From Devosia ginsengisoli (GTDB taxonomy: Bacteria > Pseudomonadota > Alphaproteobacteria > Rhizobiales > Devosiaceae), in the NCBI RefSeq assembly GCF_007859655.1, contig NZ_CP042304.1, forward strand, positions 2,108,001-2,172,000: a DNA stretch of 64,000 bases, read 5' to 3'. Position 1 is the first letter of the stretch; every line of letters starts with the position of its first letter. The notes under the pieces were generated by a model, which was not told the origin of the DNA, ran no database searches, and saw only the letters and a list, made by a program, of their open reading frames with translations. A program made the position numbers and the translations under genes. Positions 27,572 to 35,317 of the stretch are shown in pieces.

Positions 27572-28255
27572 ATGGTCACACTCTACGTCGCCAACAAGAA
27601 CTATTCGTCCTGGTCGCTGCGCCCCTGGATACTGATGCGCGAACTCGGCATCGCCTTCGATGAACAGGTCCGCCCCTTCACCGATGGCCCCGCTTTGGCC
27701 TTTGGCGATGTCTCGCCCAGCGGCCGTTTCCCGTGCCTGGTCGATGGAGAAACCGTGGTCTGGGACTCCCTGGCCATTGCCGAATATCTGGCCGAAGCCC
27801 ATCCCCAGGTCTGGCCCGCCGACAAGCAGGCCCGCGCCTTCGCCCGCTCGGCCGCAGCCGAAATGCATTCGAGCTTCCCGCATCTGCGCAATATCTGCGG
27901 CATGAATGTCGGCATTCGCGTCGAGCTCAGGGAAATCCCCGCCGGCCTTGCCACCGACATCGCCCGCCTCGATACGCTGTGGACCGAGGGGCTCACCCGC
28001 TTCGGCGGCCCCTTCCTCGCCGGCGATAAATTCACTGCCGTCGACGCCTTCTACACGGCTGTCGCCTTCCGCGTGCAGACCTACGACATCAAGCTCAGCG
28101 CCCCGGCCGCGGCCTATGCCAGGCGCCTGCTGGCCCTGCCCGCCATGCAGGATTGGTACGCAGCCGCGCTCAAGGAAACCTGGCGCAAGCAGGCCTATGA
28201 AAACGAGGCCCTTGCCGCCGGCCGCATCGTCGCCGATTATCGCCAGACCGCCTGA
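27572..28255 (+). CDS. Glutathione S-transferase family protein
   Basis: The 227-residue protein has a thioredoxin-like N-terminal GST domain starting LYVANKNYSSWSLRPW, with the likely catalytic serine in YSSWS and the cis-proline segment GRFPCLVDGE. A helical C-terminal domain follows (about 90-220). It resembles the zeta/YfcF-like cytoplasmic group. It lies 16 bp upstream of the ureidoglycine aminohydrolase gene and so may be cotranscribed with it; no substrate can be inferred. Confidence 0.85.
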   Translation: MVTLYVANKNYSSWSLRPWILMRELGIAFDEQVRPFTDGPALAFGDVSPSGRFPCLVDGETVVWDSLAIAEYLAEAHPQVWPADKQARAFARSAAAEMHSSFPHLRNICGMNVGIRVELREIPAGLATDIARLDTLWTEGLTRFGGPFLAGDKFTAVDAFYTAVAFRVQTYDIKLSAPAAAYARRLLALPAMQDWYAAALKETWRKQAYENEALAAGRIVADYRQTA

Positions 28256-28271
28256 TTTCTCCGGGATCACC

Positions 28272-29093
28272 ATGGCCGATACACCCTATGCCACGCCGTC
28301 TGCCGGCCTGCCCCCGCAGGCCGCGCTCCATACCGGCCGCGCCGTCTTCACCGAAGCCTATGCGGTCATCCCCCATGGCGTGATGCGCGACATCGTCGCC
28401 AGCGCCCTGCCCCATTGGGACAAGACCCGGGCCTGGATCATCGCCCGGCCCATGACCGGTTTCTCCGAGACCTTTTCGCAATATATCGTGGAAGTGGCGC
28501 CCGGCGGCGGCAGCACTCGGCCCGAACCCAATGCGGCAGCCGAAGGCGTGCTTTTCGTGGTCGAGGGCGAGGCCAATCTGACCATCGAGAGCAAGCCGCA
28601 TGTGCTGCGCCCCGGCGGCTACGCTTTCCTGCCCCCGGGCTGCAACTGGTCGTTCTCCAACACCGGGGAAACCCCGGTCCGCTTCCATTGGGTGCGCAAG
28701 CGCTACGAAGCGGTCGAGGGCATTGAGAAACCCACCGCCTTCGTTACCAATGAGCAGGACGAGCCCATCCGCTGGATGGCCGACACCAATGACACCTGGG
28801 GCACAACGCGCTTCGTCGATCCGACCGATTTGCGCCACGACATGCATGTCAACATCGTCACCCTGCAGCCGGGCGCGGTCATTCCCTTCGAGGAAACCCA
28901 TGTCATGGAGCACGGCCTCTATGTGCTCGAAGGCAAGGCCGTCTATCGCCTCAACCGCGACTGGGTCGAGGTCGAAGCCGGCGATTTCATGTGGCTGCGC
29001 GCCTTCTGCCCACAGGCCTGCTATGCCGGCCCCAACCGCTTCCGCTACCTGCTCTACAAGGACGTCAACCGCCACGCCCGGCTGGACCTCTAG
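28272..29093 (+). CDS. allE: (S)-Ureidoglycine aminohydrolase (bicupin)
   Basis: The 273-residue protein has two cupin domains: the first around EVAPGGGSTRPEPNAAAEGV and LRPGGYAFLPPGCNW, the second around VTLQPGAVIPFEETHVMEHGLYVLEG with the metal-binding His/Glu cluster. The family removes ammonia from (S)-ureidoglycine to give (S)-ureidoglycolate. ATG 28272 starts at family homology; the frame is open much further upstream but overlaps the GST gene. The allA start lies two bases after its stop. The allantoate hydrolase that makes its substrate is not present in the window. Confidence 0.88.
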   Translation: MADTPYATPSAGLPPQAALHTGRAVFTEAYAVIPHGVMRDIVASALPHWDKTRAWIIARPMTGFSETFSQYIVEVAPGGGSTRPEPNAAAEGVLFVVEGEANLTIESKPHVLRPGGYAFLPPGCNWSFSNTGETPVRFHWVRKRYEAVEGIEKPTAFVTNEQDEPIRWMADTNDTWGTTRFVDPTDLRHDMHVNIVTLQPGAVIPFEETHVMEHGLYVLEGKAVYRLNRDWVEVEAGDFMWLRAFCPQACYAGPNRFRYLLYKDVNRHARLDL

Positions 29094-29095
29094 CC

Positions 29096-29584
29096 ATGGC
29101 CAGCCTGGTTATCGAGCCCCTCTCTGCCGCCGCCTTCGCCCCCTTCGGGCAGGTGATCGAAACATCAGGCGCGCAGCACTATCCCATCAACAATGGCATG
29201 ACCGAGCGCTACCACGATCTGGCGCGGATCGAACTGGGTGGCGCCCAGCCCCGCCCGCTCGTCTCCATCTTCCGCGGCCAGCCCTATGCCCTGCCGCTCA
29301 GTCTCAAGCTGGTCGAGCGCCACCCGCTGGGCAGCCAGGCCTTCTATCCGCTCTCGGCCCATCCCTGGCTGGTCATCGTGGCCGAGGACGATGGCGGCAC
29401 CCCCGCCCGCCTCCGCGCGTTCCAGCCCACCATCGGCCAGGGCGTCAACATCGCCATGAACACCTGGCACGGCGTCCTCACGCCGCTGGAGGCGGCAAGC
29501 GACTTCCTCGTCGTGGATCGCGGTGGCGAGGGGAATAATCTGGAAGAATATCACTTCGATGAGCCGTGGACGGTGACGCGGTAG
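29096..29584 (+). CDS. allA: Ureidoglycolate lyase
   Basis: The 162-residue cupin-fold enzyme splits (S)-ureidoglycolate to glyoxylate and urea. Family segments are LSAAAFAPFGQVIE at the start, INNGMTERYHDLA, SIFRGQPYALPL, VERHPLGSQAF and TWHGVLTPL. It follows allE by two bases and ends the plus-strand purine genes. Its glyoxylate product matches the presence of glcB at 9.0 kb. Confidence 0.92.
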   Translation: MASLVIEPLSAAAFAPFGQVIETSGAQHYPINNGMTERYHDLARIELGGAQPRPLVSIFRGQPYALPLSLKLVERHPLGSQAFYPLSAHPWLVIVAEDDGGTPARLRAFQPTIGQGVNIAMNTWHGVLTPLEAASDFLVVDRGGEGNNLEEYHFDEPWTVTR

Positions 29585-29590
29585 ACCCAC

Positions 29591-29686
29591 AGTAGCCCTC
29601 ATGGTGAGCGTGTCGAACCACGAGGGCGTGGCACCATGCCTCCACTCACCCGACCTCGTGGTTCGACAAGCTCACCATGAGGTCTC
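29591..29686. repeat. Family A palindromic repeat (copy A3)
   Basis: AGTAGCCCTCATGGTGAGCG with TCGAACCACGAGG is followed by the complementary CCTCGTGGTTCGACAAGCTCACCATGAGG. It lies just downstream of allA and could terminate the operon. Confidence 0.8.
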
Positions 29687-29762
29687 AGGAGATATCCGCT
29701 ACCCGTCTCGCAACCGACACAGCCCTGCGCTAGTTTAGCTGCCAACGGATGGAGAGATCGCC

Positions 29763-30539
29763 ATGTTGCCCACGAGGCTCACTCGCTTTGCCCTGGCCCT
29801 GCTCGCTTTGCTCATGGCCGCCCCCGCCTTTGCCGAGGATGTGACCTTTACCGGCCTCGTCAGCTGGCGCGAGCGCATGGCTCTGCCACCGGATGCGGCG
29901 CTGACTGTCAACCTGGTTACAATGCCCGGCCAGCAGCGCATCACCGGCGCTCACGCCAGTCTCGGCGGCAAGGCCGGCTCGCCCATCCAGTTCACGCTCA
30001 ATGTGCGTAGCGACGTCCTGGCCGGTGGCGGCAGTTTCGGCCTCGTCGCCGAAATTCGCAGCCAGGGCTATGTCATCTTCCGCAACTGGCAGCCCGTGCC
30101 GGTCGATGCGCTGATGCCGTCGGGCATCCTGATCCCGGTGGAATTCTCCCCGCCCCCGCCGCACGATCCGCCCGAACAGGTACTGCCGCCCGTCGAAGCG
30201 CCCAATCCGCTGCTCGATGTGGTCTGGACGCTGACCAGCATTGGCAGCGATCCCGTCCTCGCCGATACCGCCGTCACCTTCTCCATCGCCGCCGATCATC
30301 GCGCCGGCGGCAATGGCGGCTGCAACAACTATTTCACCGAAGCCAGTTTCGAAGGTCCGCCCCTGAGCTTCGGACCCGTCGCCGGCACCCGCCGGGCCTG
30401 CGCCCCCGATATCATGACGCAGGAAGCCCGCTTCTTCGCCGCCCTCGCCGCCACCAGGGGCTACGAGCTGGCCGGCAACGGCCTCCAGCTCGTCGACGCC
30501 GCAGGCGTGGCGCTAGCCGGACTGGTGCAGACGCCCTGA
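29763..30539 (+). CDS. Exported YbaY-domain plus META-domain protein
   Basis: The 258-residue protein has a Sec signal ending AAPAFA-ED. Residues about 28-125 follow the YbaY/YscW pattern (FTGLVSWRERMALPPDAALTV). After a proline-rich linker (PPPPHDPPEQVLPPVEAP), residues about 155-255 form a META domain (WTLTSIG, GGNGGCNNYF, TRRACAPDIM) with the usual cysteine pair. No lipobox is present. The protein is probably periplasmic; META domains are linked to stress and heat-shock proteins (HslJ), but the function here is unknown. Confidence 0.8.
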   Translation: MLPTRLTRFALALLALLMAAPAFAEDVTFTGLVSWRERMALPPDAALTVNLVTMPGQQRITGAHASLGGKAGSPIQFTLNVRSDVLAGGGSFGLVAEIRSQGYVIFRNWQPVPVDALMPSGILIPVEFSPPPPHDPPEQVLPPVEAPNPLLDVVWTLTSIGSDPVLADTAVTFSIAADHRAGGNGGCNNYFTEASFEGPPLSFGPVAGTRRACAPDIMTQEARFFAALAATRGYELAGNGLQLVDAAGVALAGLVQTP

Positions 30540-30542
30540 CGC

Positions 30543-30617
30543 TTAGGCAAACGACGCCGCGACCGTCAAAAAGCTGAGGGCAAGGGCGAAAAGCGCGGTG
30601 AGAAGAAGCTGGGACAT
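30543..30617 (-). CDS. Possible 24-residue hydrophobic peptide
   Basis: An ATG at 30617 opens 24 codons, MSQLLLTALFALALSFLTVA plus four more residues, almost wholly hydrophobic. GGATC lies about ten bases upstream. It is tail-to-tail with the META-domain gene, three bases apart. It may be a membrane microprotein, or a chance frame; the evidence is only its composition. Confidence 0.25.
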   Translation of the reverse strand: MSQLLLTALFALALSFLTVAASFA

Positions 30618-30813
30618 CGGGTTTCGATCCGCATGGCGTTGACGCTGGCCACCGCCTTAGCCGCCACGCATTGAACGCAGCGGGAATGCCCCGTTAATTT
30701 CCCATTCAGCCGGCGCGCCTGCATGCCAGCCATGCCCGGTCGAACCAAACCGCACGCCGCGCGTTGCATCAGGGTAATTTCCCCGCAGAAGGTCCCCCCG
30801 ATGGCGCAGATCG

Positions 30814-31572
30814 ATGCCGTTGCCCCCCCTTGCCATTCCCCAATTGGCCATTTTCACCGATTTCGACGGCACGCTGGTCGAGATCGCCGAAACCCCCGAT
30901 GCCGTCGAGGTGCCCGACACTTTGGCGAACCAGCTCGAACGCGCCGTGCGCGAGCTCGACAGCGCCTTTGCCGTGCTGACCGGTCGCGAGATCGCCGATA
31001 TCGACCGCTACCTGGCCCCGCTACACCTGCCCATAGCCGGCGCCCATGGCACCCAGCGCCGCCGTGCCGATGGCGTGGTGGAAACCATAGACCCTGCCGC
31101 CATTATCGGCGCTGAGGAGATCGCCCATGCCGTCTCCCCGCTGGTCGTGGCCAATCCGGGCCTGCTGCTGGAAACCAAGGAAGGCGCTGTCGCCCTGCAT
31201 TACCGCCAGGCGCCCGAACTCGAAGACGCCGTGCGCATTGCCATGGAAGAAGCGGTGCACAGCGTCACCGATTTCACCCTGGTCGATGGCAAGATGGTGC
31301 TCGAAGCCCGTCCCCGCGCCGCCAGCAAGGGTCAGGCCCTGCGCGCCTTCATGCGCGAGGAACCCTTTCTCGGCCGCACGCCGATTTTCATCGGCGACGA
31401 CACCACCGACGAGGATGCCTTCATCGCGGCCCAGGACCTGGGCGGCGTCGGCATCAAGCTGGGCGAAGGCGACACCGCTGCGCGCATGCGCATCGCCAAT
31501 GTGGCCTCCGTCCACGCCCTCATCCAGGGTCTGGGCGATATCGCGGCGCGCGACCGTGTCCTGACCAATTGA
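30814..31572 (+). CDS. otsB: Trehalose-6-phosphate phosphatase
   Basis: The 252-residue HAD-family phosphatase removes phosphate from trehalose-6-phosphate. FTDFDGTLVEI (about residue 14) is the nucleophile motif and GDDTTDEDAF (about 192) the acidic metal motif. It precedes otsA by 22 bp. The start is uncertain: ATG 30814 has no good ribosome-binding site, whereas ATG 30801 has GAAGG nine bases upstream but is out of frame; loss of one C from the seven-C run at 30822-30828 would join them. Confidence 0.92.
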   Translation: MPLPPLAIPQLAIFTDFDGTLVEIAETPDAVEVPDTLANQLERAVRELDSAFAVLTGREIADIDRYLAPLHLPIAGAHGTQRRRADGVVETIDPAAIIGAEEIAHAVSPLVVANPGLLLETKEGAVALHYRQAPELEDAVRIAMEEAVHSVTDFTLVDGKMVLEARPRAASKGQALRAFMREEPFLGRTPIFIGDDTTDEDAFIAAQDLGGVGIKLGEGDTAARMRIANVASVHALIQGLGDIAARDRVLTN

Positions 31573-31594
31573 CTGGAGTGACCGGGGGCACCGC

Positions 31595-33007
31595 ATGAGC
31601 CGTATCATCATCGTATCCAACCGAACGCCGGGCAAGGGCCCGGCGGCTGGCGGCCTGGCCGTCGCCCTGCGCGACACGCTGGCCGCCCGCGAGGGCTTCT
31701 GGTTCGGCTGGTCCGGCAAGCTGGTGGACGAACCATCCCCCAAGGCCAAATTCGATTCCATCGACGGCCTCTCGGTCGCCCAGGTCGACCTCACCCGCGA
31801 GGATTACCAGGCCTATTATGCCGGTTTTTCCAATTCCATCCTCTGGCCCAGCTTCCACCTGCGGCTCGACCTCGCCACCATCGAGGCGCATTGGTATGAG
31901 GGCTATCGCCGCGTCAACACCCAGTTCGCCCGCGCGCTGCTGCCTTTGCTCAAGCCCGACGACATCATCTGGGTGCATGATTATCACCTGATCCCGCTGG
32001 CCAGCGAATTGCGTCAGCTCGGCGCCCGCAACCGCATCGGCTTCTACCTGCACATCCCCTTCCCGACGTCAGACGCGCTCTACGCCATTCCGCACCATCA
32101 GGAATTGATGCGCGACCTGTCGCGCTACGATCTCGTCGGCATGCAGGCCAACCGGGACGTGACCGCCTTTACCGAATTCGCCGAACATCAGGCGCCCTCC
32201 ACCCTGGCCGGCTCGCCCCTCAAATCGGTGGATTTCGGCCGCACCGAAGTCGCTGCCTTCCCCATCGGGTCCGATCCCGATGCCTTTGCCCGCCTCGCCG
32301 CCAGCCCCGCCGCCATCAAGATGATCAAGCGCATGGAGCGCTCGCTGAACGGCCAGCAACTGATCCTGGGCGTCGACCGGCTCGATTATTCCAAGGGCCT
32401 GCCGCAGCGCGTCGAGGCTTATGAAAAGCTGCTGGCCAACAACACGCGGTTCCGCCGCGAAGTTCACATGCTGCAGGTCGCTCCGCCCTCACGCGACAGC
32501 ATCAAGGAATACAAGCAGACCAGCGACGAACTGGACGCCATTTGCGGCCGCGTCATGGGGCGCTTTGCCGAACCCGACTGGCAGCCCCTGACCTATGTCA
32601 AGCGCGCCTATGGCCAGCCCAGCCTCGCCGGTCTCTATCGCCTCGCCCGCGTCGGCCTCGTCACCCCCCTGCGCGACGGCATGAACCTGGTCGCCCACGA
32701 ATATATCGGCGCCCAGGACCCCGCCGATCCCGGCGTGCTGATCCTGTCGCGCTTCGCCGGCGCCGCCGAGATTTTCGAGGACGCCATCCTGGTCAATCCC
32801 TTCGACACCGACGAGACCGCCGAAGCCCTGCGCATGGCGCTGGACATGGACCTGCCCGAGCGCCAGCGCCGCTGGCAGCGCCTGATGAAAGCGGCGAAGA
32901 AACACAATGTCGAAGACTGGTCCAAAGCCTTCCTCGACCGCCTGGCCCCGGCATCCACGGCCGGGACGGGAACGCGGGATATCCTGTACCTGGCCTCGGT
33001 GGCCTGA
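31595..33007 (+). CDS. otsA: Trehalose-6-phosphate synthase
   Basis: The 470-residue GT20 glycosyltransferase joins UDP-glucose and glucose-6-phosphate. Motifs are SNRTPGKGPAAGGLAVAL at the N terminus, WPSFHLR, VHDYHLIPLA, HIPFPTSDA, LGVDRLDYSKGLPQRV and LVTPLRDGMNLVAHEYI. Length is normal. It forms the otsBA operon for trehalose, an osmoprotectant. The window also has a trehalose-type uptake operon at 47-53 kb. Confidence 0.95.
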   Translation: MSRIIIVSNRTPGKGPAAGGLAVALRDTLAAREGFWFGWSGKLVDEPSPKAKFDSIDGLSVAQVDLTREDYQAYYAGFSNSILWPSFHLRLDLATIEAHWYEGYRRVNTQFARALLPLLKPDDIIWVHDYHLIPLASELRQLGARNRIGFYLHIPFPTSDALYAIPHHQELMRDLSRYDLVGMQANRDVTAFTEFAEHQAPSTLAGSPLKSVDFGRTEVAAFPIGSDPDAFARLAASPAAIKMIKRMERSLNGQQLILGVDRLDYSKGLPQRVEAYEKLLANNTRFRREVHMLQVAPPSRDSIKEYKQTSDELDAICGRVMGRFAEPDWQPLTYVKRAYGQPSLAGLYRLARVGLVTPLRDGMNLVAHEYIGAQDPADPGVLILSRFAGAAEIFEDAILVNPFDTDETAEALRMALDMDLPERQRRWQRLMKAAKKHNVEDWSKAFLDRLAPASTAGTGTRDILYLASVA

Positions 33008-33172
33008 GGGCTCTCCCCTCTCCCCTTGAGGGAGAGGGCGGCAATTTCTTCGTTCAGAAGAAATTGCCGGGTGAGGGGTCCTGCGCTATCCCATGCTTCA
33101 ATGTCGGCGGATAGCGCAGGACCCCTCATCCGCCCCTTCGGGGCACCTTCTCCCTCAAGGGGAGAAGGGGAA
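33008..33172. repeat. Family B inverted repeat (copy B4)
   Basis: CTCTCCCCTTGAGGGAGAGGG and an AAATTTCTTC-TCAG-AAGAAATT-like hairpin are followed by GATAGCGCAGGACCCCTCATC and its complement. The arrangement is very close to that at 34170-34322, so the intradiol dioxygenase gene is flanked by two related copies. Confidence 0.75.
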
Positions 33173-33305
33173 CCACCCCTTACCAAACCGTCATCCACCT
33201 CTCCCCCTTGTAACGCCCATTTCCCACTCTCGTGCGTTATCACCCGATCACGCCGCCGGTGTTGAGCGGACCTGTCCGATCCGGCCATCCGAAAGGGGAT
33301 ACGAG

Positions 33306-34157
33306 ATGAAAATGAACCGCCGCACCGCCTTCAAGGCCGTCGCCGTCACCGCTTCGGGCGGCTTGCTGATGAGCCAGCGGGCCTTTGCCCAGGAAGCCGG
33401 CGTCAGCGCCAGCCAGACATCAGCTCTGCTGCAGGGCGCCGATGTCTGCGCCATCATCCCTGAAGTCACCGAAGGCCCCTATTACTTCGACCCCGCCATG
33501 GAACGAACCGATATCACCGAAGGCCGCCCCGGCATTCCCATGCGCGTCCGCCTGCAGGTGGTCGATGCCGCCTGCGTGGCCATGCCGGGTGCCCGCGTCG
33601 ATATCTGGCATTGCGACGCGACCGGCGTCTATTCCGGCTATGCCAATCAGGGCGATGACGGCTCGGTCGATACGAGTGGCGAAACCTTCATGCGCGGCAC
33701 CCAGTTTGCCGACGACAACGGCATTGTCGAATTCGAAAGCGTCTATCCGAGCTGGTATCGTGGCCGCACCACCCATGTGCATTTCAAGGTCTTCCTCGAC
33801 GAGACCAATATCCTCACCGGCCAGATCTTCTTCCCCGATGCCTTGAGCGAATACATCTATCTCAACGTCGCGCCCTACAATGACCGCGCCAGCCAGCGCG
33901 ACACGCTCAACGCCAATGACGGCATCGCGCAGCAATCGACCCGCGCCGCCTTCGCCTTCATCAAGGAACTGGACGAGGAATATCTCGTCGCCATGATCGT
34001 CGGCGTCGATCCGGCCGCGCAATCGGCCGTCGGCTTCTCCATGGGCGCCCCTGGCGGCGACCGCCCCGAGCCGCCTCAAGGCGGCACGCCACCCGAAGGC
34101 GGCCCCACCGGCTCAGCCGATCGCACCACGATGACTCCACCGGTCAAGGGGCTTTAA
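33306..34157 (+). CDS. Exported intradiol ring-cleavage dioxygenase
   Basis: The 283-residue protein begins MKMNRRTAFKAVAVTASG, a twin-arginine-like signal ending QRAFAQ. The catalytic domain follows the catechol/protocatechuate intradiol pattern; the expected Fe(III) ligands are Tyr109 (VYSGY), Tyr151 (WYRGR), His157 and His159 (THVHF). The last 50 residues are a Gly/Pro-rich tail (PEPPQGGTPPEGGP). Known catabolic members are cytoplasmic and sit in aromatic operons; this one is exported and isolated, so the substrate is unknown. ATG 33306 is preceded by GGGGATACGAG. Confidence 0.85.
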   Translation: MKMNRRTAFKAVAVTASGGLLMSQRAFAQEAGVSASQTSALLQGADVCAIIPEVTEGPYYFDPAMERTDITEGRPGIPMRVRLQVVDAACVAMPGARVDIWHCDATGVYSGYANQGDDGSVDTSGETFMRGTQFADDNGIVEFESVYPSWYRGRTTHVHFKVFLDETNILTGQIFFPDALSEYIYLNVAPYNDRASQRDTLNANDGIAQQSTRAAFAFIKELDEEYLVAMIVGVDPAAQSAVGFSMGAPGGDRPEPPQGGTPPEGGPTGSADRTTMTPPVKGL

Positions 34158-34169
34158 GCTCTTCCACCG

Positions 34170-34322
34170 GCTACCCCTCTCCCCTTGCGGGAGAGGGTGG
34201 TTTTCCGCGTTCAGCGGAAAACCGGGTGAGGGGGCTGCGCGTGTCCATGCTTCAATGCTTGTAGATAGCTCAGCGCCCCCTCATCCGCCCTTCGGGCACC
34301 TTCTCCCACAAGGGGAGAAGGG
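34170..34322. repeat. Family B inverted repeat (copy B5)
   Basis: CCCCTCTCCCCTTGCGGGAGAGGG and a TTCCGC-GTTCA-GCGGAAA hairpin pair with GCACCTTCTCCCACAAGGGGAG further on. It is a close relative of the copy at 33008. Confidence 0.75.
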
Positions 34323-34334
34323 GGGCACGGTGGG

Positions 34335-35225
34335 TTACCTGGAAACCCACGGGCTCCCGGCCCCCGCCAGCAGCGTCACCAGCACGCGGTTCATCGGCGT
34401 CGCAATCCCGTGCGTCTCGCCCAGCCGCACGATTACCCCGTTGCGCGCGTCCACTTCCATCTGATGCCCCGCCAGCCGGTCGGCATGGATGGAGCCGGCA
34501 ATCGAGCCTTCCCGCGAATTGCGCGCATTGGCGACGGTCGCCTCCACCACGCTTTGCGGAATCTCCGCCCCTTCGGCGCGGCCCACCGCGGCGCATTCCT
34601 CTGCCAGCCCGCGCACAATGGCTTCCATGTCCGCGCTCCACACCGGCCCCGGTGCCCGCAGCGTCAGCGCCGGCACGATGGCCCCACAATTGCTGGTCAG
34701 CTTGATCCAGGCCTGCGACAGGAAATCGGCATGCGCCGCCGCCTCGATTTCCGTATGACCGAACAAGGCCACCAGCTCATCGCCATTGCGCCCCGCCGGC
34801 ACGGCGATAATGCCGTGGCCACGCTGCTCGATCCGCCCCGGCGCGCTGCGCACCGCCGGCAGGTTGATCATGACCGGCACAAGCCGCTCTTCGGGCACCA
34901 GATGGGCGAACAATTGCACATGCTCCACCCCGTTCTGAATGATGGCGACGCGCGTATCGGCGCCCACCAGTCGCTCGAGCCATGGCCGGGTGGATTCCAC
35001 GTCATAGGTCTTGGTCGCCACCAGCACCCAATCGACCACCCGCGCCTTGGCGGGATCGGTCAGCACCTCCGGTTGCGCCGTGATCACCCCCTCGGGCGTC
35101 TCGACCCGCAGGTCATCCAGCGGCGTGCGCGCACAGAGTACGAGCGAAAAATCCGGCTTCTGCGCCAGCCACGCCGCAACCGTGCCCCCGATCGCGCCGG
35201 GTCCGATGACCGCAATTGTCGTCAT
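34335..35225 (-). CDS. 2-Dehydropantoate 2-reductase family oxidoreductase
   Basis: The 296-residue protein has an N-terminal Rossmann domain (IAVIGPGAIGGTVAAWL) and the helical ApbA/PanE C-terminal domain with a likely catalytic lysine in AWIKLTSNCGAIVPAL. The family reduces ketopantoate with NADPH, but many members act on other 2-keto acids; the annotation tools often call this group an oxidoreductase. It follows the DEAD-box gene on the same strand with a terminator between them, so it is probably transcribed separately. Confidence 0.82.
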   Translation of the reverse strand: MTTIAVIGPGAIGGTVAAWLAQKPDFSLVLCARTPLDDLRVETPEGVITAQPEVLTDPAKARVVDWVLVATKTYDVESTRPWLERLVGADTRVAIIQNGVEHVQLFAHLVPEERLVPVMINLPAVRSAPGRIEQRGHGIIAVPAGRNGDELVALFGHTEIEAAAHADFLSQAWIKLTSNCGAIVPALTLRAPGPVWSADMEAIVRGLAEECAAVGRAEGAEIPQSVVEATVANARNSREGSIAGSIHADRLAGHQMEVDARNGVIVRLGETHGIATPMNRVLVTLLAGAGSPWVSR

Positions 35226-35245
35226 GCTGAAAACTCCAAAACAAA

Positions 35246-35277
35246 AAGGGCGGCCACCAGGACCGCCCTTTTTTCTA
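35246..35277 (-). terminator. Bidirectional-looking hairpin terminator after the DEAD-box gene
   Basis: AAGGGCGG and CCGCCCTT form an 8 bp stem around a nine-base loop. On the minus strand it is followed by TTTGTTTT and on the plus strand by a T run, as in intrinsic terminators. Confidence 0.75.
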
Positions 35278-35317
35278 TCTGATTCCCTCGGCGCATTTTC
35301 GCGTGGAGGAGAAAGCC

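Noticed and set aside
33008..34322. The dioxygenase gene and its two flanking repeats considered as a composite transposon
   Set aside because: No transposase, terminal inverted repeat of IS type or target duplication is visible; the repeats also occur without cargo.
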